A stretch of 64,000 nt of DNA from Phycisphaerales bacterium (lineage in GTDB: Bacteria > Planctomycetota > Phycisphaerae > Phycisphaerales > UBA1924), in NCBI GenBank assembly GCA_022843545.1, contig JALHNL010000003.1, positions 17,319 to 81,318 on the forward strand, given 5' to 3'. The notes under the pieces were generated by a model. It did no database searches. It worked only from the letters and a program-made list of their open reading frames with translations, and was not told the origin of the DNA. Position numbers and translations under genes: made by a program. This document shows positions 10,017 through 19,769 of this stretch, piece by piece (position 1 is the first letter of the stretch; each line of letters begins with the position of its first letter).

Positions 10017-11306
10017 TCAGCCGGAGTTATCCGACACCAGCCAGGGTGTCTTCTGCACCAACTGGTGGATTCGGCCCCGCATGCCGGAGGGGGTGACTCC
10101 GTCGTACAGGATCGCTCGCGTCAAGGCACGAATGAAGAAGACGAGCCCAGAGTTGCGGGGCTGCGCATGCTCGCCGGTCTGCTGATCGAGTACATCGATC
10201 ATCGCTTCGGCGGATCTGACGGCAAGCACGGGTTCGCATCTGCACCGCAGGCGCAGATGATGATCGTTGGCCCATGCCAGTCCCTGGCCACGGTCGTGGA
10301 TGCACAGGTCGTACGTGTCGCGCAGCCATTGGTCGCGGTAGCGCTTCAGGAGTTGCTCATTGGTTGCCGTACCTGAGGGCGATGGACACCAAGATTCGTA
10401 CTTGTCCTGTACCGGGAAGTAGAACTCGGACAAGCCCGGGCACTTGCCCCATCGCATGTTGCCGATGCTGCGGCGGAGAGGGAACGGCGAGTGCCGGAAG
10501 CGGTACTTCGCAGCCTCAAAGCTCGGCAGATCGAGGGCGTCAGGATCGGCGTAGAGGAAGACCCCGCGTTGAAGCCGTGGACGCATGAAGCACGGAGGGA
10601 GTGTCACGAGCCGCGTTGACTCCCATGGCAACGAGCCCGCGGTGATCGCGTAGATCGCGCCGGCGTCGTCGCTGGGCTGCCAATCGTCAGAACCTCCCTC
10701 GGCGAAGTACGCGGCCACCTCGTACTCGGTCGTCAGGTCGAGGTAGTGGGTCGGGAAGCCGTAGTGCTGGGCGGCCGCGACAAGGTGCTCGGAGAGCGGC
10801 GGCGCGCCGCCGTAGAAGAACCGCACCTCCGGATCCTCGCGGAGCTTCGACATGAACGCGGCGGCTGCCTCCTCCCGTGCCCGGAGGGCAGCAGGATCGC
10901 CTGTCGAAGCCCGAGTTCTCGATGTGACCAGACCCCACTCAGCGTTCCGTTGGCCTCGGTAGTAGACCGCATCGTCGCAGTGAAGCACCGCGATGAAGAA
11001 GCCCACGGCGTATACGTCTGGAAATAAGAAGCTCGACCCACCGTTCTGCGCAGTCGAGCTCTGCCACTGGTCAAACAGTTCGCACCACGCCTGGGCAGCC
11101 TCGCCAGCGACTGCGGTGGCTTCGGCAGCCGAAGCCGACCGCTCTTCCCAAGCGAAGCCGTGCTGTCGCGGATCGTTTGTGACATTCGCGGCTCTTCTCC
11201 GGGCTATGACCTCAGCATTCTCGACGATATCGGCACCGCTGAAGTGCAGGAGTCGGTACAGGAACTCCCAGCGACGGGTCGGGACGGACAAGGCGCTCTC
11301 AGTCAT
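10017..11306 (-). CDS. FRG-domain protein
   Basis: A 429-residue protein with an FRG domain, named for a conserved Phe/Tyr-Arg-Gly motif, here YYRGQRNAEWGLVTSRTR near residue 130, followed by the second conserved block LVAAAQHYGFPTHYLDLTTEYEVAAYFA. The family is found in many bacteria, often near defence or mobile genes, and its biochemical activity is not firmly established. I chose the start at 11306 (MTESALSV), preceded on its strand by GGGAGAAG; the frame stays open upstream to 11393. The gene is divergent from the large nuclease-motif gene, with about 195 bases between them. The pairing suggests, but does not show, a joint function. Confidence 0.8.
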   Translation of the reverse strand: MTESALSVPTRRWEFLYRLLHFSGADIVENAEVIARRRAANVTNDPRQHGFAWEERSASAAEATAVAGEAAQAWCELFDQWQSSTAQNGGSSFLFPDVYAVGFFIAVLHCDDAVYYRGQRNAEWGLVTSRTRASTGDPAALRAREEAAAAFMSKLREDPEVRFFYGGAPPLSEHLVAAAQHYGFPTHYLDLTTEYEVAAYFAEGGSDDWQPSDDAGAIYAITAGSLPWESTRLVTLPPCFMRPRLQRGVFLYADPDALDLPSFEAAKYRFRHSPFPLRRSIGNMRWGKCPGLSEFYFPVQDKYESWCPSPSGTATNEQLLKRYRDQWLRDTYDLCIHDRGQGLAWANDHHLRLRCRCEPVLAVRSAEAMIDVLDQQTGEHAQPRNSGLVFFIRALTRAILYDGVTPSGMRGRIHQLVQKTPWLVSDNSG

Positions 11307-11500
11307 GGGGTGACTTCTCCCATCTGCCAGACACGCCCCGCTCTTGACTTGATGGGCGTGCTGGACGCACTCGGCTCTCGGCAGCACGGTCAATCAGCAT
11401 AGTTGCCCCCCTATGGGGCTGCACGCCCAGACCACGCCTCGGAGCCGACGAGTCCGTACATGGCGTAGCAGACGATGACAACGGCGATAGTCTTTACGTG

Positions 11501-14500
11501 ATGGAAACGACGCCCATGTCGCCGCTCGTGTCGCTGCTCGCGGAGGTTGCTCCGTACGAATCGAAAGACCTCCTCGCGAAAGTGGCGGCCCTCCAGCTCG
11601 TGCCGTCCAACGCCTCCAGATTGATCCGACTGAACCAGCTCGCTGCGGCGATCGCGTCGCGGCCCGTACTCGCAGGCCGCGCCAAGATCAGCGCTGGAGG
11701 GCTGAAGCGCCTCGCACGTAGCGAAGCGCTCGCAAGGCTCGGGGCTCACCAGGAAGACCGCGTCTTCGCCCCATTCAGCGAGTGTGTCCTGTTCTTCGGG
11801 GGCGACTACGTCGTTCTGCCGGGCCTTCAAGAGCACGCGACCTTCATCGTCAAGGCTTTCGCGACTGGCATGTTCCTGAAGCGGGACACGTTCGGAGATC
11901 ATGGCTCCACGGCGACATGCTACCAGTTGCTCCGCGGCGTGCTCGCGCTTTCGAACGAACTGGCGCGCCGCGCTGGTATCACACGCAACACCCCCGCTCA
12001 GGTGGCCAACTCCAGCACGATCACGGTGCCCGATGCCTCGGAGGTCGATCGTCTTGCCGGATGCGTGGTCTTCAAGCGAGACGAACTCGGGGCAACTCTC
12101 GCTCGGCACAACTTGCCGGCGCCAGCCTTGGATGCCTTCATGGTTGATGCGGGACGCGCAGAACTCACAACGTACACGAGCCCGGAAGATTCCCGATTGC
12201 TCTCTACCCCGCTCGTAGCCTTCGGCGACGACATTGTCGTTGCGGCTCCGACCGACCTGCTCGCCGCGTGGATGCGACGGGTCGTGGGGATGGCTCAGCG
12301 TTCGGGACTCGCCGAGAGCGTCGCCGAGCGCTTCTGCGATGGAGTTTGGCGGACAGTTCAAGAAAGCATGTTCCTGCTGTCTGGCACGCCGGTGGTCAAC
12401 GCGCTTCCCGAGCCGCCGGGGGCGAAGCCGTGGCGTGAGATGCTCTACGCGACCGACTCGGACAAGGCGACGCACGTCATTTTGGTGACGGACCCCCTGG
12501 ACGACTCCGGTGGTGATGACGCGAACTTCTGGGAGACAGGCGAGCTCGGGGAGATTGTCCAGAGGCGGCTGGAGGAGGTCAACGCCCACTGCGCGCATGC
12601 CCATCCCAGAGTCAATGAGCTTGTTCACCTGGTACTCTTTCAATCCATGGGACGGTGGATGATGCTGGGGCTACCGCACTCCGACCTCCCGGTCGGCAAG
12701 ACCGTGGTGATGACCGCCAACGAGCTATCCATCATCGCGACGCTCGACCCGGATCCCATGACGCTGAGAAACTTCGTCAACGCAGCCGACCGCTTCGCGT
12801 TGCGCACGGAGATCCACTCGTTCAGCACGCTCGACACGTACCACCTCTACCGCAGCCGTGGTCAGAGTTTCTACCTGAGCGATGGCCCTCCCGTTCACCA
12901 CCTGAGTCTGCTGCCCAACGAAGGGGACCTTCTGGCATGCGAGATGCTGACGCGGCGCGACTTCCACGGCGCAATCTCGATCGACGGCGGGACCATCGAG
13001 GTCACTCGAAAGCACGACTCCGGGGCCATCCCAATCTACTTCGCACCGACATACGAGAGTCGCAGTCAGTTGGCCCTGCTTGTGGAGGGTTGCGGGCTAC
13101 CAATTTGGGTCGTCGCATTCACCGACGGGTCATCTCGGGCTGCGATGAGCGTGTATCGGTTGCTTGTCGACGCGGTGGCCTACTGGCTTTGGCAGTTCAC
13201 GTCGTCGCTGCACCAGCCGCTCGGCATGGGGCTCCGCGAGCATGACAAGTTGATCATCGAGATTCGTGTGAAGGGCGACGAGGAGTGGGTCCGGCCACCG
13301 CAAAAGAACAGCGCTCTCGATGACGCAGTGGAGATCGGCTCGGACGGAGATCATGGCAGACTGACCGTCACAGTCTCGCCCTCGCTGACCACCCACCTCA
13401 AAGGCAACGACAACGTTGGCGAGCGCGAGCTGATGCGCCGCGTCTTGCGAGGAGTCTCGTCCCTTTGCCTGCCGGCAGCGTCGCTCAGCGAGTCGGCGAT
13501 CAACGCCTGTATCGATCGGCACGCGCCTCTCGGTCCGAAGAAGATGTGCCATCTGCTGGAGGCAGACCGCCATCCAACGCTCAGACCAGCGGCGCGAGGG
13601 CGCGTCCGGTTGGTCCAGGCCGCCGTCGAGCAGATGCTGCTCGACGATATCGGGCACTACCTGCGCAACGAACGCGGCGTGCAGACTAGCCCGTGTGCGA
13701 CGGCGAAAGAAGGCACAGCGCTGCTCAACCATGCCGTCGAGTATGTGTTCGGCCGACTGGAACGACTCGTGTCGAAGCTCTCGCCGTTACGGCTGATCGA
13801 GGGGCTGCTCGAGTTCCACGAGAGGCTGATCCGGGAGCGGGACTATCACGCGATCACGCTCGCAAACCGGCTCGCGTGCTACTCGAACGCGCCGGAGCTG
13901 GCGGCGGACTATGCCAAGGAGGGTCGCGAACGTGGCATTGCGTCAGTGGCGATACGGTTCCTGATTGAGTACGTTGCCGCCCGGCCGCCCGAGGGCATTC
14001 GCCCCTTCTCGCTCTCGGTGTTCGACGAGCTCATGGCGATGGCGGCGACGATCATCCACTTTGGGACGCACAGCGACTATCTCGACAGCGGACTCGTTGA
14101 ACTCAAGGTCTCGATGCTCGAGTCTGGCCGGGTCGGGATCGGCCGAGAGGCTTTGTCCGACGTGCACGACAAGTACTCAGCACTGCGTGCGCGCGGAGAC
14201 ATCGATCGAAAGTCCGCTACGGCGATGTCAAGTGATGCGGTAGACCCGTATCAGTCGGAACAACGGGCTGTGTTCTCGAACTTCGTGAGTGCATGCCGCT
14301 CTGAGTTCGGCGTGGGCTTTGATGAGATCCTCGCAGTAACCGAGGCCGCGACCGCGATCACGCCAAGAGACGCAGCCGTATGCTCACGACCTTTGAATCA
14401 GGCTGTGCGCGAAATGGCGGAAGCCTGCAGGCTGCCTTCTGACCGGGTGTCCGCAGTGGTCGAGATGCTCTCCCTGCGTCCGCGGAACCGTTTCTTGAAG

Positions 14501-15217
14501 CCTCCACCTCCATTCGCTCCACGCGACGTCTACCCGTGGAGGTACACACGTCCACTTTCGCACGCGCGACGGCCGTTCGTCATCGCTCCCGACGGATCGA
14601 GTGAGCGCCTCGTGTGGGGCGCTGGACACGTCTCCCGTTTCCCCGGGTACTTCCATGACATCGTGCTCTCAGAGAGGCTTCAGGCAAGTACGCAGCAGAT
14701 GCGAGAGGCGGTCGGTCGCGCGGTGAACCTCGCCGGCAAGCGATTCGCTCACGAGGTGGCTGAGGTATGCAGATCGTTCGCCTCTGGAAGGGTCTTCCTT
14801 CATGTTGGCAAGATCGGCGCTGTTCCGATCGCCGATGCCGACCGAAAGACGCTCGGCGACATCGACGTTCTCGCTGTTGACGCCCGGCGACACGCCATCT
14901 ATGTCATCGAATGCAAGGATCTGGAGTCGGCACGCACGCCGCGTGAGTTGGCCAACGAGATTGCCAAGCTCATGGCGGATTCATCGACGTACCGCAGTAC
15001 ATCGACCAAGCATCTGCGCCGAATGGAGTGGGTGCGGGCGAACATCGACCAGGTTCTGGCCATGGCAGGAGAGCCCAACACCGGGCGATGGCGGGTACGC
15101 GGAGGGATCGTGACCAGTATCGAGTTGCTTGGCCCCCTCTTGAAGCCTGGCCAGCTTCCGGTCGCATCGCTGGCTCAGGTGAAGCGAGACGGGCTGCAGT
15201 GGTGTCGGAGTGTGTGA
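11501..15217 (+). CDS. Large protein with C-terminal PD-(D/E)xK nuclease-like domain
   Basis: A 1,238-residue protein that I do not recognise over most of its length. The C-terminal part carries a restriction-endonuclease-like core: GDIDVLAVD with Asp1122, then YVIECKDL with Glu1137 and Lys1139, the typical D...ExK arrangement, probably cutting DNA or RNA. The central part is mixed helix and strand with no ATPase, helicase or methyltransferase motif that I can see. The gene starts at ATG 11501; a GTG immediately before it at 11498 is an alternative. The neighbour on the opposite strand encodes an FRG protein, and downstream sequence is a decayed transporter, consistent with an accessory locus. 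A defence nuclease is a reasonable inference but unproven. Confidence 0.72.
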   Translation: METTPMSPLVSLLAEVAPYESKDLLAKVAALQLVPSNASRLIRLNQLAAAIASRPVLAGRAKISAGGLKRLARSEALARLGAHQEDRVFAPFSECVLFFGGDYVVLPGLQEHATFIVKAFATGMFLKRDTFGDHGSTATCYQLLRGVLALSNELARRAGITRNTPAQVANSSTITVPDASEVDRLAGCVVFKRDELGATLARHNLPAPALDAFMVDAGRAELTTYTSPEDSRLLSTPLVAFGDDIVVAAPTDLLAAWMRRVVGMAQRSGLAESVAERFCDGVWRTVQESMFLLSGTPVVNALPEPPGAKPWREMLYATDSDKATHVILVTDPLDDSGGDDANFWETGELGEIVQRRLEEVNAHCAHAHPRVNELVHLVLFQSMGRWMMLGLPHSDLPVGKTVVMTANELSIIATLDPDPMTLRNFVNAADRFALRTEIHSFSTLDTYHLYRSRGQSFYLSDGPPVHHLSLLPNEGDLLACEMLTRRDFHGAISIDGGTIEVTRKHDSGAIPIYFAPTYESRSQLALLVEGCGLPIWVVAFTDGSSRAAMSVYRLLVDAVAYWLWQFTSSLHQPLGMGLREHDKLIIEIRVKGDEEWVRPPQKNSALDDAVEIGSDGDHGRLTVTVSPSLTTHLKGNDNVGERELMRRVLRGVSSLCLPAASLSESAINACIDRHAPLGPKKMCHLLEADRHPTLRPAARGRVRLVQAAVEQMLLDDIGHYLRNERGVQTSPCATAKEGTALLNHAVEYVFGRLERLVSKLSPLRLIEGLLEFHERLIRERDYHAITLANRLACYSNAPELAADYAKEGRERGIASVAIRFLIEYVAARPPEGIRPFSLSVFDELMAMAATIIHFGTHSDYLDSGLVELKVSMLESGRVGIGREALSDVHDKYSALRARGDIDRKSATAMSSDAVDPYQSEQRAVFSNFVSACRSEFGVGFDEILAVTEAATAITPRDAAVCSRPLNQAVREMAEACRLPSDRVSAVVEMLSLRPRNRFLKPPPPFAPRDVYPWRYTRPLSHARRPFVIAPDGSSERLVWGAGHVSRFPGYFHDIVLSERLQASTQQMREAVGRAVNLAGKRFAHEVAEVCRSFASGRVFLHVGKIGAVPIADADRKTLGDIDVLAVDARRHAIYVIECKDLESARTPRELANEIAKLMADSSTYRSTSTKHLRRMEWVRANIDQVLAMAGEPNTGRWRVRGGIVTSIELLGPLLKPGQLPVASLAQVKRDGLQWCRSV

Positions 15218-15358
15218 GTTGACATTGCCTTGTGCTCGCGGATAGTTATAGACGACCTCTGCGTTGTATAACGCAGACTGCAAAGTGCCGCACGATCGGG
15301 TGTGTACCAGGACGCAGGAGCGTGCGCGATCTGTCCTGGATCGTCCTTTCTTCGATAG

Positions 15359-16285
15359 TCACGCGCTCGTGTTGACGGAGGTGCTCCAGCCACGAGCCAC
15401 AGTGAATTCTTCCAAGTGCAGATTTGGGTCTTCGAGGCTGAGGACGATACTCCATGAGGTACTGCCGTCGCGGAAGCGGATCTCGCGCACGGGCTGCATC
15501 GCTTGGACGAAAGCGTCGGCGTTGTGCGGATCGACTTGGTACTCGATGATCAACGTGACTTCGCCGCCTACCTCTTCGTGTGCATCCGAGATCATCGCGT
15601 CGGCCAGTGAGCGACGGGCGCCAGATCACTGCTGGGCGATGACGGCAGTCGGAGAATAGGTGTAGCAAGAAAGCCGCAAGCCATCACGCCAGAGCCGGCC
15701 AGGAGCGATGTCGCGAGATCCCATCGGGTGGCCACCTAACCCCATATGTACGACCCGGCCGTCATGGCGCCGAAGAACACGATCAGATGGAACGAAGAGT
15801 GCCCGCGCACGGACCTAGGAGAATACCGCGACCTGGACCGCGACTGTGACGCCAATCATGCAGACGATTCACGCAAGATCCGCCGCGAGCAGGATGTTGC
15901 ATGAAACCAGGAAGGACGACGTGAACGCCAGAGCCGAGGCGGACGAAGCGACAACGATGCTGGTGCAAGCCACGAGCGCGTAGATCGACATCGACTTCCG
16001 AAGCCTCGACAAGAGCGCCGCTCTCAGCACGGCACCGAGGCCTATGCAGGTGAGCAGCACGCCGTGAGCCGTAGCGCCGAGTTGCATCTCAACTCGGACG
16101 ACCAGTGGCAACAGGCTCCAGAGCAAGCTGGAGCCGTACACACGGCCGCCGAGGTTCGAATCGGTGACGCTCAGCGGGCCTTGCCGCTTGCGACTGGCTT
16201 TCCTCATGCTCTCCGGGCCATCGCTCAAGCAGAACGATCTATCGCTGCTGGACGCCCGCGTCATCGTCAGGATGTCCGTCAACAA
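15359..16285 (-). pseudogene. Decayed MFS transporter (MFS_3-like with monooxygenase-like tail)
   Basis: Fragments of one major facilitator transporter are spread over different minus-strand frames. The upstream fragment (about 15869-16285) has YGSSLLWSLLPLVVRVEMQL and further hydrophobic helices. The middle fragment reads FHLIVFFGAMTAGSYIWG, then an in-frame TAG at 15738-15736, then VATRWDLATSLLAGSGVMAC. The last fragment (15359-15595) has a small ferredoxin-like domain (TLIIEYQVDPHNADAFVQAM ... FRDGSTSW) that is typical at the C-terminus of MFS_3 exporters. At least one stop and frame changes separate them, and the first half of the transporter was not found. I judge it non-functional. Confidence 0.8.
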
Positions 16286-16580
16286 CGCCTGGTCGGTACG
16301 GCGTCCGACGCTGTGAAACGCGTGGACGACCCCGAGCGGCTTATCGACTTGGGGTGGAAGCGCCGGGGCATCCTGAAGTTCTTCCCCACGTGCATGTGGG
16401 ACAAGCGGCTAAAGGGATGAACCCCGACGGCACGATCCGCGACAGCGCTTTCAAGGTCCACCAGATGCCGGAACGCGTGGGCGCGCTACGGGGCAAGTGA
16501 ACGACCTCGGGTCGGCGCGATCCGGCCCGAACCACTTGAGCCGCTCGAACAACCCGTGCGGCGGCGTTACCGTTGGGCCT

Positions 16581-17270
16581 ATGACCCTCGCTGCCCAGCT
16601 CGCCTCGATGATCCTGCGTTCGGGCCTGCCCGAGACGCTCCCGCGTGACCCGATGCCGCTGCTGCGCGCGTGGTTCGATCAGGCGATGAACGACAAGCAC
16701 ATGCCCAACCCCGACGCGATCGCGCTGGGCAGCGTGAGCGCGCAGGGCCGACCGGCCGTGCGCGTGGTGCTGGCCAAACGGATTATCGATGCGCCGCCGG
16801 CAGTAGTGTTCTTCACCAACTACACCAGCCGAAAGGCGCAGGAGCTCGACGCGACGGGCGTGGCGGCGGGGGTGTTCAACTGGGACCACCATACGCGTCA
16901 GGCGCGGGTCGAGGGTGTGGTGAGCCGTGCGAGCGCTGCCGACAGCGACGCGTACTTCGCCAAGCGGCCGCTGCTGTCGCGGATCGGCGCGTGGGCCAGC
17001 CACCAGAGCCAGCCGATTGCCTCGCGGACCGAGCTGATCGACGCCGTGCTTACGCAGATGAAGCGTTTTGGCGTCGGACTGACCGACCTTATGGGCGAGA
17101 GCAGCAAGCCCTTCGAAATCCCCCGGCCCGAGTTCTGGGGCGGGTACGTGCTGAGCATCGAGGCGCTGGAGCTCTGGTGTGCCGGCGGCGGTCGCGTACA
17201 CGACCGCGCCCGCTGGGCCTACGACCGCTCCACCAAGGCCTGGACCTATGCGACGCGGCAGATGCCGTGA
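16581..17270 (+). CDS. pdxH: Pyridoxamine 5'-phosphate oxidase family protein (PdxH-like)
   Basis: A 229-residue flavoprotein of the pyridoxine/pyridoxamine 5'-phosphate oxidase family, which makes pyridoxal 5'-phosphate in the cytoplasm. Diagnostic blocks: NPDAIALGSVSAQGRPAVRVVLAK (FMN/PLP region), FFTNYTSRKAQELDATG, RQARVEGVVSRASAADSDAYF, then SRIGAWASHQSQPI, and a C-terminal PEFWGGYVLSIEALELW block. The length fits the family (about 200-230). ATG 16581 (MTLAAQLASM) is chosen because the extra 28 residues upstream in the same frame are not family-like. The gene stands alone between a pseudogene and a 770-base empty stretch. Confidence 0.88.
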   Translation: MTLAAQLASMILRSGLPETLPRDPMPLLRAWFDQAMNDKHMPNPDAIALGSVSAQGRPAVRVVLAKRIIDAPPAVVFFTNYTSRKAQELDATGVAAGVFNWDHHTRQARVEGVVSRASAADSDAYFAKRPLLSRIGAWASHQSQPIASRTELIDAVLTQMKRFGVGLTDLMGESSKPFEIPRPEFWGGYVLSIEALELWCAGGGRVHDRARWAYDRSTKAWTYATRQMP

Positions 17271-18039
17271 TGACGCTCGCGCGGGCGCGAGTAGTCGTCA
17301 TCGCGGCCGTGCCCGCTCGGGGACTCGCGCTCGATCTCGCACGTTGTGAGCGGCGAGCTCATTCCCGACAGCGTGACGATGCACTGGGCGTGGTCGTGGC
17401 CGCGGACCAGCAGCGTGCCCCACGCGGTGATGGGGTTCCCGCCCATCTAAACAGCGATGTGGTACGCCGTTGAGATGGCGGAGTAGTGCCTCTTCGAGGA
17501 GTGGTACGTCGGTGTTCAGGCGGGGCCGGGTTAATCGCACGAGTCGTGCCGCAGAACGACGACGTGGCACCTAATCCGCCGGCGTATTCCACCCGATGAT
17601 CACGGACGTCAAGTCCAACTCGGAGGCGACGGCGCATCTCGAGGCGACGCATCTCTTCGTTGGGACGTGGGTGGAGGGGAATCGGCGGTGATATCGCGAC
17701 ACGTGGACAGCACGTTGCCAGCGAAATCCTCTGCACCCGTGAAAACACGCGTTGCTCACGCCGGAGTTCTCAGCCGACTATACGAAGGCAGACGTGCGAG
17801 ACAACCTCATATCACAGCATCCGATGTGGCCACGCTCAATTCACGCTGGATACGTCGACTGCTGCGGATTACTCGCTCAATGGCCGTACCGCAACGTCTG
17901 CTCTCTGCACGGAACGGGCATTGTCCACAAGCACAAAAGCGGATTTAAACACTGGTGACGTCGCGCCTGGTCCGGAACTCTGAATGTCAATCGAAAGGTA
18001 TGCCGAAGTGCTCAGGCTTGGTCAGCTAGAACCGAAGGG
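17271..18039. other. Gene-free stretch
   Basis: Only short overlapping frames occur here, none with a recognisable domain, a credible ribosome site or consistent coding bias. No tRNA or clear terminator hairpin was seen. It separates pdxH from the convergent end of the nrf operon and may hold decayed sequence. Confidence 0.5.
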
Positions 18040-19737
18040 TCACTTTCCACTCGGCACAGGAGCCCTCTCGGTCGGGGTCACGCCCCGTACCGGCTCCTTC
18101 GGAAGTTGTTGAGTAGCGGGAGCTCTCGGGGCCCGAAGTCGTAGCGCCATCGCCAGGGCCTGTCGACTGAAGTCGATCGATTCCCCCAGAATCCTGGTGG
18201 CTTCTTGGTCAGCATGGAACCCGCGAGAGTTCTCGCTGCTAATAAAGTCGAGTCTCCACATCGCCTTCCTTTGCAACGAGAAGACTGGGGCGAGTTGCTC
18301 ATCAGTCGCCCCGGAAGCTTTTGCTTCGAGGATGGCATCGAGCATGTCCGTCATCGCGACCGCAGCACGGTCCATTTGAGCCATGGTCCGGCTCTGGATC
18401 GTCTCCACCTTCTCACGAAGCGTTGCTTCGTCATCGTTGTGGCATTGCTGGCACGCGTTGTTGATGTTCTTCATCGGGCTCTGAATGTTGTGGCTGCTGA
18501 CCTTCATCGCCCCTTCGCGTTGATACGGCATGTGGCAGTCCGCGCAGCTCACGCCGCTCCGCGCGTGGATGCCTTGGCTCCAGAGTTCAAACTCAGGGTG
18601 CTGCGCCTTGAGAACCTCTGCGCCGGTCTCTCCATGTTTGTAGTCGTAGAAGCCCGAGCCGTCGGGGAACTTCTTGGCGTCCCAGTGAGCCTCCATCTCT
18701 TCCACCTTGAGACCCTTAGCCCAGGGGAACTCGAGTGTGTCTTTGGTCGCGCAGTAGTACTCCACGTGACACTGTCCGCAGACAAGGGACCGCATCTCCT
18801 GGCGAGTCGCGTCCTTGTTGGGATCGAACGGCCGATCTCGATCGCCACGCCTCCACTTCTCGATGCTGGGCAGGTGGGGCGTCGGCTCGTTGCTCGCCGC
18901 GAGCGCCGCGATACCGAGCATAAAGCCAGGGCGCGTCACTCGCACCGTCATGGTCTTGGGATCGTGGCAGTCGATGCACGACACCGGGTGGGCTTCTCCC
19001 GTGATGGCTGGATGGTCACTCGGGATCTTCTGGCCAGCGAACTCGCCTGTGAAGCCGCCGATCGGGGGCTGGGGAACAGCGGGCTTGTTCTCGCCAGGAG
19101 TGCCGTCCGGAGAAGACGTCAGCAGCGTGTAAACCTCGGAGTACGGCTTGCGGCTGACTTCTTGGAACCCACGGATCACCGCATCCATATTGAAATCAGA
19201 CGCCAGAGCTTTATCGTCGTGCGGCAGCCCCATTACCTTCAAACCTTCACGCCGGTACATCACCGTGTTGGATGCATGGCAATGCAGGCACGCGCCGGCC
19301 TGCGGCTTCTGAGTGACACGCTCAGTGACGCCCTGGTCGTAGAGCATATAGGCGTGTCCGCGGGCCTCACGATAGTCGATGCTGAAGGCATATCCCGCAT
19401 AGAGCCGCTTGAGCCAAGGGTACTTATCGAGTTTGCTCTCGGGGAGCGCGCTCGAGCCGCCGTAGAACTTGTCGCCCGCGGTCGATTTCCAACCGTCGAA
19501 CTGGTGAGGCCAATTGCGCCCCCACGGCTCGGGGTCCGTGCTGATCTCGTCGACTTCCGCAACACGCACGAACGGCTGCCGCGCCGCCTGCTTGTGCCCG
19601 AACATTGTGATCAGCACCCACGTCACCAACAACGTGCCGACGACGGCAACGACAAACACGAGGGCAAGCAGCATCGCACGCCCGGCCCGGTGTGAAGCCG
19701 CGTAGGTGGCAGGCTGTGTCGAATCTCGCGTGGCCAT
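18040..19737 (-). CDS. nrfA: Ammonia-forming cytochrome c nitrite reductase catalytic subunit
   Basis: A 565-residue pentahaem enzyme that reduces nitrite to ammonium by six electrons outside the cytoplasmic membrane. An N-terminal hydrophobic segment (MLLALVFVVAVVGTLLVTWV) acts as signal or anchor. Five haem motifs are visible: CLHCH (150-154), CIDCH, CGQCH, CADCH and CQQCH. The NrfA blocks REARGHAYML, CGQCHVEYYC and KAQHPEFELW are present. The first, active-site haem motif is CxxCH, whereas many NrfA proteins use CxxCK; CxxCH variants are known. The gene follows nrfH by 32 bases and is the last of a minus-strand operon with the ResB/CcsA fusion. The identification is firm. Confidence 0.93.
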   Translation of the reverse strand: MATRDSTQPATYAASHRAGRAMLLALVFVVAVVGTLLVTWVLITMFGHKQAARQPFVRVAEVDEISTDPEPWGRNWPHQFDGWKSTAGDKFYGGSSALPESKLDKYPWLKRLYAGYAFSIDYREARGHAYMLYDQGVTERVTQKPQAGACLHCHASNTVMYRREGLKVMGLPHDDKALASDFNMDAVIRGFQEVSRKPYSEVYTLLTSSPDGTPGENKPAVPQPPIGGFTGEFAGQKIPSDHPAITGEAHPVSCIDCHDPKTMTVRVTRPGFMLGIAALAASNEPTPHLPSIEKWRRGDRDRPFDPNKDATRQEMRSLVCGQCHVEYYCATKDTLEFPWAKGLKVEEMEAHWDAKKFPDGSGFYDYKHGETGAEVLKAQHPEFELWSQGIHARSGVSCADCHMPYQREGAMKVSSHNIQSPMKNINNACQQCHNDDEATLREKVETIQSRTMAQMDRAAVAMTDMLDAILEAKASGATDEQLAPVFSLQRKAMWRLDFISSENSRGFHADQEATRILGESIDFSRQALAMALRLRAPRAPATQQLPKEPVRGVTPTERAPVPSGK

Positions 19738-19769
19738 TTCTGTTCCTCGTGTCGCGGTTCAGCCGCGAA

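Noticed and set aside
11411..12643. A 410-codon minus-strand frame
   Set aside because: Lies opposite the start of the large nuclease-motif gene, with no recognisable protein features.
16417..16500. Short plus-strand frame of 27 residues (MNPDGTIRDSAFKVHQMP)
   Set aside because: It looks protein-like, but has no family match that I recognise and no credible start or ribosome site; possibly a gene remnant.
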